From Desulfobacter curvatus DSM 3379 (GTDB lineage: Bacteria > Desulfobacterota > Desulfobacteria > Desulfobacterales > Desulfobacteraceae), in NCBI RefSeq assembly GCF_000373985.1, contig NZ_KB892946.1:1-64000 (forward strand): a stretch of 64,000 nt of DNA, read 5' to 3'. The notes beneath the pieces were generated by a model. The model saw only the letters and a list, made by a program, of their open reading frames with translations, ran no database searches and was not told the DNA's origin. The number at the start of each line of letters is the position of its first letter. Position 1 is the stretch's first letter. The position numbers and the translations under genes were made by a program. This document shows, in pieces, positions 7,731-16,779 of this stretch.

Positions 7731-10199
7731 TTATATTCCTTTGAGATTTTGTATGTCGTTTTGACCGGCTGCTTTGGCGACTGCTCCTAACGCCGGTTCC
7801 CGCCGCTTATAAATCAGTGCCAGAAGTGCCGGCAATAGAACCAGGTCCGCAGTCAGGGCAAACAGGACAGCGCTGGCGGTTAATATGCCGAACCGGACAT
7901 AACAGGATAGATAAGCGGTGGTATAAATTAAAAATCCCCCGCAAAGCACAATGCTTGTGATCACCAACGCCCGGCCGGTATTGTGAAGGGTCTCTTTGAC
8001 CGCAGTTTCAACGCATCCGCTCACATCATAGGCCCTTCGGAAATGGTGCAGGAAATGGATGGTGTCATCCACCACCAGGCCTAATACAATACTGCCCACA
8101 AGAATGGTCACCATGTCTATGGGGAAGGAAGCCGTCCCCATGATCCCGAAAATCATTACAATGGGAACAATATTGGCAATCATGCTCATCAAACCGATTT
8201 TAAAGTTACCCATCATCACCATCATCATGAGGGTAATGGCCACAAAGGCGAACAGATAGCTTTTGGCCATGCTGGTGATAAACATCTTTGTGATGCCGAT
8301 GAACAGCGCCATGTGGCCTGTGAGGGTGACGGCTTCATGGGGGAATTGACGGTCCAGGTAGGCTTTGATCTTTTCGACATAGTCCTTGTAAAGGATTGAG
8401 TCGGTAAAGGGTGCCAAAACAGACATGCGCGCCTTTTGGTAAGTCCCGTCCGCAAGTTCGGCCAGATCATCACTGCCGCTGGATTCAAACAGGATCAGTT
8501 CCTGGGCTGCCAGCTGCCGGGTGTCCGGCACAATGTAAGCGGACTCAATGTCTTCGTTCAGGGCCCGGTTGGTCTCCTTGAGAACATCGACCATGGAAAC
8601 CACTTTGCCGGCCCTGATATTGTGTTCGCAGATTGTTGGAATCGTTTTACCGGCTTGATCCATGCGCAAAAGCAGGTCCGGGTCATGCAGCCCGTTTTCG
8701 CGTCCTGCGTCAATGATAACTTCCAGCATGACCGTGCCTCCGTTTTTTTGGTCCATCAGCCGGGTGCCCACCCGGGCCGTGGAGTTGTGGGGCAGCCAGG
8801 ACATGGCATTGTGGGAAAACCGGACATTGAACGCAGCCAGTGCGGCAAGTAAGAATAAAACAGTCCAGACTGCCGTGATCACCAGGGGCTTGTGCGTTGC
8901 CGTTTTGGCAATGCCGTCGAAAATCCGGTCCGCAACGGGCGGTTTTCCTTGGGTCCGTAGCTGCTTTGTTTTTATGGGAAAGACGGCAACCAGGGCCGGC
9001 AGCAGAAAAAGCGTATATAAAAATGCAATCATAACCCCTGCCGGTGCAATATACCCCAGGTGGGAGATGATGGCCACATCGGCCCAGACAAAGGATAACA
9101 GCCCGCAGGCGGTGGTCAGGCTGGTCATGAGGACCGGCAGCCCGGAATGGCCCACAGCGCAGATGATGGCTGCTTTTTTATCCGGGTTATGACCCGGGGA
9201 CTTTTGGAGATTGCGGTAGAAGATAGTGAGGATATGGACGGCATCCCCGACACCCACAACAATTAGAAAGGTGGGCAGAATCATGATGGCATTGGAGATG
9301 GGAATCCCCCAGACCGCCATAAGCCCCAGGGAAGAGATCAGCGAAAGCATCACAATGATCATCGGATATATCACACCTGAAACCCGCCTGAAGAGGATGG
9401 ATAAAAATATAATGATCAGTAGAAATGACAAGGGGGTCATCAGACCCAGATCTTTTTCAAGCCCCCGCTGCAGTTCCGCTGCAAAGACCGGGGTGCCTGC
9501 AAAGAAAAATTCAATGCCCCGGCCGCGATATGTGTCAACGATTTCACGAATCCGGTCATTGATTTCAATATTTTGTTGGTTGTCCAGGTACTGGGCCGCA
9601 GATGGGGCGTTTTCGGTGATGTCCGATTCAAACCCGGTTAACAGGTCATCCTGGGGTGGTTGTACAAAGGCCTGGGCCTTGACCATAATCATGGCCAGGG
9701 TGCGGTCTCCTGAAACCAGAAAATCTTCATAAAGGGGATAGTGGTCGATCAGTTTTATAATACGCTGATTTTCGTCCCGGGTTTCCGGCGGTTCCGGGAT
9801 CAGATCCTCCACAATGAGCGTATCGTTGTCCGCCCGGACAATACGTCCGTTGATCAGGCTGTCCACTTCGTCCAGATAAGGGACATTTTTTTCCAGATCC
9901 CTGTGAAGCCGGCGCATTGTTTTAAAAAAAGATGGGGTCAAGCCCTTTTCAGGTTTCATGGCAATGAAAAAGATGTCGTCCTGGCCAAACTCATACCGGA
10001 ACCGGTCATAGGCCACCAAGGTGGGATCATCCGGGTGGAAAAAACTTTGATCCCTGGTGTCCATGGTCAGCCTGGGCAATTGAGCCGCAAGCATAACTGA
10101 CATCAGGAAGATAATGATTAAGGTTAAAACGCCATGTGCATAAACCCACGTTGCAATGGCTTCGAAGAAAGATTCCAGTTTTTTATGAATCACAGCCAT
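7731..10199 (-). CDS. RND/MMPL-family transporter
   Basis: About 822 residues from MAVIHKKLESFF, which has AAAGGA seven bases upstream; an in-frame ATG at 10250 lies inside the TetR gene and lacks a site. Topology is the classic RND duplication: one membrane helix near residues 20-40, a large periplasmic domain, five helices (about 240-400), then helix, second periplasmic domain and a final helix bundle (about 640-800). Motifs VVGVGDAVHILTIFYR and LGLVVDDTIHFLHHFRRA are the paired MMPL/sterol-sensing-type signatures with intramembrane acidic residues. No membrane-fusion protein is nearby; the LolA-like and DUF1302 partners take that place. A hydrophobic or lipid substrate is inferred. Confidence 0.9.
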   Translation of the reverse strand: MAVIHKKLESFFEAIATWVYAHGVLTLIIIFLMSVMLAAQLPRLTMDTRDQSFFHPDDPTLVAYDRFRYEFGQDDIFFIAMKPEKGLTPSFFKTMRRLHRDLEKNVPYLDEVDSLINGRIVRADNDTLIVEDLIPEPPETRDENQRIIKLIDHYPLYEDFLVSGDRTLAMIMVKAQAFVQPPQDDLLTGFESDITENAPSAAQYLDNQQNIEINDRIREIVDTYRGRGIEFFFAGTPVFAAELQRGLEKDLGLMTPLSFLLIIIFLSILFRRVSGVIYPMIIVMLSLISSLGLMAVWGIPISNAIMILPTFLIVVGVGDAVHILTIFYRNLQKSPGHNPDKKAAIICAVGHSGLPVLMTSLTTACGLLSFVWADVAIISHLGYIAPAGVMIAFLYTLFLLPALVAVFPIKTKQLRTQGKPPVADRIFDGIAKTATHKPLVITAVWTVLFLLAALAAFNVRFSHNAMSWLPHNSTARVGTRLMDQKNGGTVMLEVIIDAGRENGLHDPDLLLRMDQAGKTIPTICEHNIRAGKVVSMVDVLKETNRALNEDIESAYIVPDTRQLAAQELILFESSGSDDLAELADGTYQKARMSVLAPFTDSILYKDYVEKIKAYLDRQFPHEAVTLTGHMALFIGITKMFITSMAKSYLFAFVAITLMMMVMMGNFKIGLMSMIANIVPIVMIFGIMGTASFPIDMVTILVGSIVLGLVVDDTIHFLHHFRRAYDVSGCVETAVKETLHNTGRALVITSIVLCGGFLIYTTAYLSCYVRFGILTASAVLFALTADLVLLPALLALIYKRREPALGAVAKAAGQNDIQNLKGI

Positions 10200-10224
10200 G
10201 GATTGTTCCTTTATCTGTTTTGTG

Positions 10225-10839
10225 TCACTGCATTTTCGATGGATTTTCAAGGCCGGTAAGTGTCTGCCTGTTCATTTTTTCCGCCATTTCTGCTGCCATT
10301 TTTGGGGTAATGGCCGGATCCCGGAAAAACATAATCTCCACACCAAAATACTGCGAAAAAAGCGACATGGACAGAATCATGCTGTCCACGTCTCCTGCCA
10401 TCCTGTCTGCTGTTTTTTCATCTTCAATTATGGTTACAAGGCGGTTGAGAAAGCTATCAATATCCTTGCGAAGGGCAGGTGTATCCGCTTCAACTTTTAA
10501 CACCGTGCTGCTGAGCAGCTCGCGGTATAAATTTCTGTTTCCATCATAAAAGATGAACATGGTCAGCCAGATATGTTTTATACGCGTGGCTATGGTGCCT
10601 TTGGCGGGCATGGTGTTTAAAGCGCCCTCCCAGGTCCGCCCGATGTCTTCGGATAGGGCCGCTTCCATGAGCGCGGTTTTGTTTTTAAAATGAACAACAA
10701 CAGACGCGGCAGAGACCCCGGCTTCAGCCGCAACCCGCCGCATTGTGCACCGGCTGAAATTTTCTTCAAAAAATAGCTTTCTGGCTGCTTGAAGGATTAG
10801 CCGCCTTGTTTCCTCTTTAGATGCTTGTTTTCGGTTCAT
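10225..10839 (-). CDS. TetR-family repressor of the RND operon
   Basis: 204 residues. The N-terminal helix-turn-helix (about residues 10-55: RRLILQAARKLFFEENFS ... VAAEAGVSAASVVVHFKNK) is a standard TetR DNA-binding domain. The C-terminal ligand-binding half is variable (GNRNLYRELLSSTVLKVEADT). It is the first gene of the operon and ends 25 bp before the RND start. A 59-bp palindrome directly upstream of its start codon is the likely autoregulatory operator, so ligand binding should de-repress the regulator together with the transporter genes. Confidence 0.92.
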   Translation of the reverse strand: MNRKQASKEETRRLILQAARKLFFEENFSRCTMRRVAAEAGVSAASVVVHFKNKTALMEAALSEDIGRTWEGALNTMPAKGTIATRIKHIWLTMFIFYDGNRNLYRELLSSTVLKVEADTPALRKDIDSFLNRLVTIIEDEKTADRMAGDVDSMILSMSLFSQYFGVEIMFFRDPAITPKMAAEMAEKMNRQTLTGLENPSKMQ

Positions 10840-10844
10840 GGCCC

Positions 10845-10903
10845 CCCACCAAATTTAATTAAACATGTTTAATATAAAAACACGTTTAATTAAATTTGGT
10901 GGG
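10845..10903. promoter_or_regulatory. Palindromic operator upstream of tetR
   Basis: Perfect 20-bp inverted arms at 10845-10864 and 10884-10903 are separated by 19 bp. The left arm also carries a nested perfect 14-bp palindrome, ttaaacatgtttaa, at 10859-10872, and the right arm repeats the core cacgtttaatt. The left arm starts six bases upstream of the TetR start codon and overlaps its ribosome site. Position and symmetry fit binding of two TetR dimers; the arms could also pair as a hairpin in the mRNA leader. Confidence 0.75.
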
Positions 10904-11053
10904 TTTGTCAACAGGCAGGTTTTTAAATTTTACGGGCTGTGAAGGAATCAAAAGAGGCGGGCCTATATTGAAACACAAGGTTTATTTTGATATAAACGAA
11001 CCATTATCCCTGCATTATTCACCCGTGAGCAACATTATTAAACAAAGAAAAAA

Positions 11054-11569
11054 ATGAGATCCCAAGACTTGAACCTTGCGTTAATAGGCATGCCGGCTGT
11101 TGGAAAAAGTACCGTCGGGGTGCTTCTGGCAAAACAGCTGGGCTATGCTTTTCTGGATACGGATATTGTGATCCAGACAAAGGAAAATATGACCCTTGCC
11201 CAGATCATTAAAAAGAAGGGACTTAATGGCTTCCTGGACATTGAGGCCGGCCACCTGCTCGGTCTTGGCGGCAAACGCCAGGTCATTTCCACCGGCGGTT
11301 CCGTCATATACCGGGAACGGGCCATGCGCCATCTTAAAAAAATTGCCACGGTTATCTATCTGCATGCTGATCTGCCCACCCTGCTGACCCGGCTGTCCGA
11401 TATTGAAGCCAGGGGGGTGGCCATTGATCCGAGCAGCAGCATTGATTGGCTTTATAAAGAAAGAACACCTTTGTACGATAAATTCTGTGACATAAAAATA
11501 GAATGTGGTCAAAATCTGCCGGGCCAGGTGGCAGCCGATATTGCCACGGCATTGGCAGTTCAAATGTGA
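11054..11569 (+). CDS. Shikimate-kinase-like P-loop kinase, atypical active site
   Basis: 171 residues with the shikimate kinase fold: Walker A GMPAVGKST (about residues 12-20), DTD at about 35-37 and RTPLY near 138-142. Three expected features differ. The substrate-binding FR of FRxxE reads FL (GFLDIE), the glycine triplet reads TGG (STGGSV), and the lid RP motif reads ARGV. The FR arginine normally holds shikimate, so a different substrate or loss of activity is likely. It is followed after 24 bp by a DNA-binding protein with a periplasmic-binding-like domain, and the pair probably forms an operon. An aroK assignment would be only by overall similarity. Confidence 0.7.
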   Translation: MRSQDLNLALIGMPAVGKSTVGVLLAKQLGYAFLDTDIVIQTKENMTLAQIIKKKGLNGFLDIEAGHLLGLGGKRQVISTGGSVIYRERAMRHLKKIATVIYLHADLPTLLTRLSDIEARGVAIDPSSSIDWLYKERTPLYDKFCDIKIECGQNLPGQVAADIATALAVQM

Positions 11570-11593
11570 ACAAATACCCCAAAGGCATACAAT

Positions 11594-12514
11594 ATGGACG
11601 AAATGTTGACCACGCGACAGGTGGCGAAATATCTCAATGTAAACGAGAAAATGATCTATTCCCTGATTGCGGAAAAGGGACTGCCTGCCTCTAAAGTAAC
11701 GGGGAAATGGCTGTTTCCCCTTGAGCTTGTCCGCCAATGGGTTGAAAACGGCACCCGGAATTTTCCGGAACAAGCCAAGCTGCCGCCGTACCACGGACTG
11801 GTACTTATATCCGGTGCCAACGATCTGCTGCTGGATACCCTGATTTGCACATTCAATCTGAAACACAGTGAACACATGGCTCTGTTCGGCCTGACCGGCA
11901 GTATGGGCGGACTCAAAGCCCTGAGAAAAAATCAGTGTCACATTGCCGGCTGCCGGTCGGCTGATGAACACAGCAATACCGGTTTCCCGTTCATGGATAA
12001 AGAAATTGTCCAGGCCATGGCGGTTGTAAACTTATGCCATAGAGAACAGGGCCTGATTATTCAAAAAGATAATCCCCTGGGGATTTCATCTGTAAAAGAC
12101 CTGTCCCGGAAAGATTTAACCATGGTGAATCGCCGTTTGGGTACCGGTTCCCGGCAACTTTTGGACCGGGAATTAAAACGGTTTGACATAGACGGCGAGT
12201 CCATTAACGGATATGAAAATTGTGTATCCCGGCATATGGATGCAGGCTTGGCCATACTTAATGGGAAAGCCCATGCCGCGCCGGGCATCAGATCCGTGGC
12301 CAACCTTCTTGGATTGGATTTCATTTCTTTATACTGGGAGCGTTTTGACCTTTTTGTCAATAAAGACAGCTTTTTTGACCAGGGTGTTCAATTGTTTTTG
12401 TCCATGCTCAAAGGTAAAGTGATTCAAAGAACAGCCGATGAACTGGGCGGATACGATCTGTCCATGACCGGAAAAATGGTTTACCCTGAAACGGGCAACG
12501 ATGATGAGCAATGA
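11594..12514 (+). CDS. Excisionase-type HTH regulator with PBP-like (PF12727-type) ligand domain
   Basis: 306 residues. Residues 1-55 (MLTTRQVAKYLNVNEKMIYSLIAEKGLPASKVTGKWLF) are a MerR/excisionase-type winged helix. Residues from about 70 onward resemble type II periplasmic binding proteins of the molybdate/tungstate class: SGANDLLLDTL, GSMGGLKAL, CHIAGCRS, NRRLGTGSRQLLDREL, HAAPGIRSVANLLGLDFI. Such proteins usually sense an oxyanion in the cytoplasm and control a transporter. No such transporter lies beside it here. The start is supported by AAAGG ten bases upstream. The downstream neighbour is convergent. Confidence 0.85.
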   Translation: MDEMLTTRQVAKYLNVNEKMIYSLIAEKGLPASKVTGKWLFPLELVRQWVENGTRNFPEQAKLPPYHGLVLISGANDLLLDTLICTFNLKHSEHMALFGLTGSMGGLKALRKNQCHIAGCRSADEHSNTGFPFMDKEIVQAMAVVNLCHREQGLIIQKDNPLGISSVKDLSRKDLTMVNRRLGTGSRQLLDRELKRFDIDGESINGYENCVSRHMDAGLAILNGKAHAAPGIRSVANLLGLDFISLYWERFDLFVNKDSFFDQGVQLFLSMLKGKVIQRTADELGGYDLSMTGKMVYPETGNDDEQ

Positions 12515-12529
12515 GTTTTGCGCCATTGC

Positions 12530-12561
12530 CCGCTGCCGGGGAAACACCACCCCGGCAGCGG
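12530..12561. terminator. Bidirectional hairpin between convergent genes
   Basis: Perfect 12-bp arms at 12530-12541 and 12550-12561 flank an 8-nt loop, between the 3' ends of the regulator (plus) and the YdgA-like gene (minus). There is no strong T-run, but the GC-rich stem and position fit a shared terminator. Confidence 0.7.
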
Positions 12562-12568
12562 AGAACAC

Positions 12569-13900
12569 TTACTGATTCAGTACCACCTGATTCCCGTTAA
12601 GAAACAGTTTATCTTCCTTGATGTGCATATCAAGGGACAAAAGGTCGTCTTTGATAATGAAAAACCCGGTGGCCATTCCGGGGAACAGCGGTCTAGTCAG
12701 ATTAGGGATACCGCCTGCAAGGGCATAGGGCATGTTGAGTTGCGCATCCAGGTTAAAATATGAAAACATCGTGTCCGGCTGCATGGCAAAAGCAAGAACG
12801 TTGGAGGGGTCCAGATCTTTTTTTAGCGTAAGATCCAGGCTTCCGGTCAGCTTTCCCTCGGGCAATTCGATATCCAGTCCGGAGATTTCTATACCCAGAC
12901 CTTTCTTAAGTAACCCATTGAGTGCGGACATGAGTTGGGGCGTGTTCCGAGCCATTTCATCCTTCAGGATCTTCTGGAAATCACCGGGGTTCCCGCTTGT
13001 TTTTTCAAAACGCCGGCCCGCCTGGGTCATTATGCCTGAGTACAGGGCCATGCCCTGTTCAAAAGATGCCGTATCGATCTGTTTCACTGTAAATGTGCCG
13101 GCCCAGTCAGACAACGGCTTGCCGCCCAGTTCAATGCTGTCTACATGAAAGTCCATGACCATGGTCACTGTTGTTTTATCCTCGGACGCACTTGTGTTGA
13201 AATTGAAGGTGAGTCCGGAAAGATTTACGGGATCTGATTTCCCGTCATTTATTTTCAGTTGTTCCAGTGAAATTGTATTTTCCCCAGCCCAGATGATGTC
13301 TGTGAGCTGGTACAGATCAGATGAAAAAGTGACCGGTCCCATCACAAATTCACCACCCTGGGACAAACCTTCCCACCGCCCTTTTGTATCCAGGGTTTCA
13401 AAGCCGTTCCCCGTGGAAATGTCAAGATCCAAGGTATGAAAATCGACCGTTTTTCCTTTACCTTCAATGGAAAAGGCGTTCATATGTATTTTGGAGCCCA
13501 TAGTGCCGGCAAGGGAAAACCGGGTCCGGATGGACAAAGGATCTTTGCCGTTCAGATGGGTGTTCACCCATTGCATGTACCAGGGATTTTCTTCAAGACT
13601 TGTTTGTGAATTCACACTGAAAAAACCGTGCGTCCCCTGGTTTACCAGCACTATCTGCGCCATATCTTTGCCGCGAAAACCACCGGGATTCTCAATGCAC
13701 CACTTTACCCGGGAAGAAAACAGGCCCCGGTCATATTCAAGAATCTTGATCCTAAAATCGGTCCCGGTTTTGGCGGCTCTGTTGTTATTTTCTTCAATAG
13801 CTGATTTAATCGTACGTTCCATGATAATGCCGTTGGCAATGGGCAGGCCTGCAGCACAGACAACAGCCAGGCAGATTAAAACGATCAACAATTTTTTCAT
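12569..13900 (-). CDS. YdgA-like DUF945 family protein
   Basis: 443 residues with an N-terminal membrane anchor or signal (KKLLIVLICLAVVCAAGLPIANG). The family hallmark near residues 45-65 (FRIKILEYDRGLFSSRVKW) matches the DUF945/YdgA pattern of a beta-rich periplasmic protein. The rest is a long array of alternating strands with an amphipathic helical insert (about 270-330). The start codon overlaps the stop of the recD2-like gene by 4 bp (ATGA), so the genes are translationally coupled. The role is unknown; an envelope function is inferred. Confidence 0.8.
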   Translation of the reverse strand: MKKLLIVLICLAVVCAAGLPIANGIIMERTIKSAIEENNNRAAKTGTDFRIKILEYDRGLFSSRVKWCIENPGGFRGKDMAQIVLVNQGTHGFFSVNSQTSLEENPWYMQWVNTHLNGKDPLSIRTRFSLAGTMGSKIHMNAFSIEGKGKTVDFHTLDLDISTGNGFETLDTKGRWEGLSQGGEFVMGPVTFSSDLYQLTDIIWAGENTISLEQLKINDGKSDPVNLSGLTFNFNTSASEDKTTVTMVMDFHVDSIELGGKPLSDWAGTFTVKQIDTASFEQGMALYSGIMTQAGRRFEKTSGNPGDFQKILKDEMARNTPQLMSALNGLLKKGLGIEISGLDIELPEGKLTGSLDLTLKKDLDPSNVLAFAMQPDTMFSYFNLDAQLNMPYALAGGIPNLTRPLFPGMATGFFIIKDDLLSLDMHIKEDKLFLNGNQVVLNQ

Positions 13901-16038
13901 AAGTTTTCCTCCAGACGGTCTTTCAGTCCGGACCGTCGCAAAGCGGTCCTGTTATTGTCAAAGGCCGTTTTAAAGGCCCGGGTGGATCCCACAATAATGA
14001 CAAGAAATTTTCCACGGGTCATGGCCGTGTACAGCAGATTTCTCTGCAGAAGGGGAAAATGGGCCGTGGTCAGGGCAATGACAACGGCATCATATTCCGA
14101 ACCCTGGGATTTGTGAACGGAAATCGCATAGGCCAGAGTCAATTCATCCAGTTCCGGCAGATCATAGGCGACGGGTCTGCCCTCGTAATCCACAAGCACT
14201 TGGCCCGTGGATTTGTCTGCCTCTATCACTCGTCCTATATCCCCGTTGAACACCTCTTTGTCATAATTATTTTTAAGGTGCATAACCTTATCTCCGGTCT
14301 TAAATGTGTGACCATGGGACTCAATACCGCCGGGAGCATCATTCAAAACCGCCTGCAAGCGTTGGTTTAGGCTGATGGTGCCGGCCTCTCCCCGGTGCAT
14401 GGGGGTGAGTACTTGGGTTTCACGGATGTGGGGAAAGGCGTTTGGAATTCTTTGGGCACACAGTTCACAGATGGTGTCAGCCACCCGGGCCGGTGTGCCG
14501 GTTTCAATAAAATAGAATTGGGAGAGCTGGTCCCCAGATGCCGATTTTATGTCCGGCATCTGCCCGTTTCGGATACTGTGGGCATGCATGACAATGGGGC
14601 TTTTCCGGGCCTGGCGGAAAATCCGTGTCAAGGCAAACACCGCCACTTGTGCCGAGTCAATAATATCCGACAATACATTCCCCGGCCCCACAGAGGGGAG
14701 CTGAAAAGTGTCCCCCACCAGAATCAGACCGGCTCCGGCCGGCAGGGCCTCGGACAGGCGATACATGAGCTGGGTGTCCACCATGGACGCTTCATCCACC
14801 ACCAGAAGGTCCAGGTCCAAAGGATTGGTGAAATCATGTTCAAAGGTTTCCGTGTCCTGGTTAAAGCCTAAAAGTTTGTGAAGGGTTTTGGCTTTCCGCC
14901 CGGTCACTTCGGACAGACGACGGGCTGCCCGGCCTGTGGGGGCGGAGAGCATCACCTTGAGGCGAAGCGTTTTGAATACCACGCACAATGCCTTTATCAG
15001 GGTTGTCTTCCCTGTGCCGGGACCGCCGGTGATAATGGAAATTTTCTGACCCATAATCCGGGTCACCACATCCAACTGCTCCCGGGACAACTGAACGGCC
15101 ATGGCGGAGAGCACCTGGGCCTGGATTGAATCTTCGTCAACGCGGACATCAGGATTGGGCATGGATAAAAGCGCTTTGATGCGACGGGCAATCCCGGCTT
15201 CAGCTTTATGTAACGGCGCAAGATATACCCTGTCATTTTCAAGTACCACCTCGTTATCCGCGTCCAGAGCCCCGAGCGCATCTAAAAGCTGTTCCCCGGA
15301 CACCCCCGCCCGTTGAATACAGGCCCGGATCAGCTCTTCTTTATCTTCAAACACATGTCCGTCCTGCTCCAGGTCCAGCAAGCGGCAGACCAGGCAGGCT
15401 TTAAGCCTTTCTTCCGTATCCCTTTCCACACCCAGTGCCCTTGCCAGTTCATCCACGGCGGTAAAACCAATGGCAGGAATGTCCCGGGCAATGCGAAAGG
15501 TATCCTGGGTCAACACCTCCAGGGCGCGGTCTCCATATGTTTTAAGGATGGCTGCGGCCTTGGCCGAATCAATACCGGTGCCCTGCAGCGTCTCCATGAC
15601 CCGCCGCACGCAGTGGTGGGTATTCCAGGCCGTTTCAATCATTTTTTGTTTGGTCTTGCCTATCCCGTAGACATCAAGGAGCTGGTCCGGATCATTTTCA
15701 ATGATTTCCAGGGTCTGTTCCCCAAAGGTATCCACAATCCTGTCGGCCAGTTCCTGGTTAATACCGGGAATAATACCGGAGCTTAGGTATTTTCGAATAC
15801 CTGACATGGATGAGGGCAGGGTGACTTCAAACGAGGCGGCCTTAAACTGCTCTCCATATTTAGGGTGGCTGGTCCATGTGCCCTTGAGTTTAAGTCGTTC
15901 ACCTTGGGCCACTCCGGGCAGATGACCGACCACGGTGATGGCATCGGCCACCTTGGGCACGGCCACACGACACACAGTGTAGTGATTTTCCGGATTCTGG
16001 AATGTAATCCGGGACAGGGTGCCGCTGATGGTAATCAT
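13897..16038 (-). CDS. recD2: RecD2-type 5'-3' DNA helicase
   Basis: 713 residues, a normal length for RecD2. An N-terminal OB-like domain (SGTLSRITFQNPENHYTVCRV) and helix-hairpin-helix repeats (about 90-200: GIRKYLSSGIIPGI, IGKTKQKMI) are followed by SF1B helicase motifs: Walker A GGPGTGKTT (about 337-345), DEASM motif II, GDTFQLPSVGPG, and a late TLAYAISVHKSQGSEYD motif. It would unwind DNA 5' to 3' in repair. It is coupled by 4-bp overlaps to gmhB upstream and the YdgA-like gene downstream, an odd functional mixture. Confidence 0.92.
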   Translation of the reverse strand: MITISGTLSRITFQNPENHYTVCRVAVPKVADAITVVGHLPGVAQGERLKLKGTWTSHPKYGEQFKAASFEVTLPSSMSGIRKYLSSGIIPGINQELADRIVDTFGEQTLEIIENDPDQLLDVYGIGKTKQKMIETAWNTHHCVRRVMETLQGTGIDSAKAAAILKTYGDRALEVLTQDTFRIARDIPAIGFTAVDELARALGVERDTEERLKACLVCRLLDLEQDGHVFEDKEELIRACIQRAGVSGEQLLDALGALDADNEVVLENDRVYLAPLHKAEAGIARRIKALLSMPNPDVRVDEDSIQAQVLSAMAVQLSREQLDVVTRIMGQKISIITGGPGTGKTTLIKALCVVFKTLRLKVMLSAPTGRAARRLSEVTGRKAKTLHKLLGFNQDTETFEHDFTNPLDLDLLVVDEASMVDTQLMYRLSEALPAGAGLILVGDTFQLPSVGPGNVLSDIIDSAQVAVFALTRIFRQARKSPIVMHAHSIRNGQMPDIKSASGDQLSQFYFIETGTPARVADTICELCAQRIPNAFPHIRETQVLTPMHRGEAGTISLNQRLQAVLNDAPGGIESHGHTFKTGDKVMHLKNNYDKEVFNGDIGRVIEADKSTGQVLVDYEGRPVAYDLPELDELTLAYAISVHKSQGSEYDAVVIALTTAHFPLLQRNLLYTAMTRGKFLVIIVGSTRAFKTAFDNNRTALRRSGLKDRLEENL

Positions 16039-16610
16039 AACGCCATATTGCCGGAGGGAAAATTATCGGTTATCCAACAGGCGGCCTCGTAAAGATTTCC
16101 GGCAATAAAATCGGGTAAAATGCCTTTTTTTGTCAAATCGGCCAGGGCCTTTTCCCCGTTACCGGTTTTAACCAGAATGGTTTTGGCACACCCGGCATTT
16201 TTGCCGCATTCAATATCTTTGGCAGAATCTCCCACCATAAAGGATTTCTTCAGATCAATGCCATGGCACTTCACGGCCTGGAGAATCATTCCTGGCTTGG
16301 GTTTTCGACAGTCGCATCCCTGGTCCGGGGTATGGGGGCAGAAAAATATATCCTTGATCCGCCCACCGGCCTGTGCCACCCCGCGGGCCATTTTTTTTAA
16401 AATGGCATCAAGGGTCGGCCGGGATATCATACCGCGGCCCACAGCCGATTGGTTGGTGATCAGAATTACCTGAAACCCTTTGGCGTTCAAAAGGGCAATG
16501 GCGTCCGGACTTTTGGAGATAAAATGGAACTCGTCGGGATGTTTGATATAGGCGTCGGAATCATGGTTGATCACACCGTCCCGGTCTATAAAAACCGTAT
16601 ATCCTGCCAT
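16035..16610 (-). CDS. gmhB: D-glycero-D-manno-heptose-1,7-bisphosphate 7-phosphatase
   Basis: 191 residues of the HAD superfamily. Motif I is FIDRDGVIN (nucleophile Asp and acid Asp), motif II ITNQS, and the GmhB zinc-loop CPHTPDQGCDCRKPKPGM supplies Cys/His ligands plus the motif III lysine; motif IV is MVGDSAKDIECG. It removes the C7 phosphate in ADP-heptose synthesis for LPS core, in the cytoplasm. It overlaps the next gene by 4 bp. The gene is monocistronic with recD2 downstream rather than with other LPS genes. Confidence 0.93.
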   Translation of the reverse strand: MAGYTVFIDRDGVINHDSDAYIKHPDEFHFISKSPDAIALLNAKGFQVILITNQSAVGRGMISRPTLDAILKKMARGVAQAGGRIKDIFFCPHTPDQGCDCRKPKPGMILQAVKCHGIDLKKSFMVGDSAKDIECGKNAGCAKTILVKTGNGEKALADLTKKGILPDFIAGNLYEAACWITDNFPSGNMAL

Positions 16611-16652
16611 TCTTTCTAAACTTCTCCTAACTCGTGTCTGAATAAAAATCCG

Positions 16653-16775
16653 TGTTTGGACGAAAAGTTGCCCAGATGCAAGGCGCAGAAAAATTTAAAA
16701 CCGGAGCATACTAATGTATGTGAGGATTTTAAATTTTTTTGCAACGCCGCAGGTGGGTGACTTTTCGTTCAAACA
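16653..16775. repeat. Long palindromic repeat A, copy 1
   Basis: The outer 16 bases, 16653-16668, pair with 16760-16775 with one mismatch, and imperfect complementarity continues to a central catac-taat-gtatg hairpin. An inverted homologous copy lies at 25055-25178. This copy ends 4 bp from the stop codon of the rlpA-like gene, in its 3' flank. Confidence 0.85.
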
Positions 16776-16779
16776 TCAA

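Noticed and set aside
11081..11971. 296-residue minus-strand open frame across the kinase and regulator
   Set aside because: The plus strand carries two clear protein families here, while this frame lacks a ribosome site and family features.
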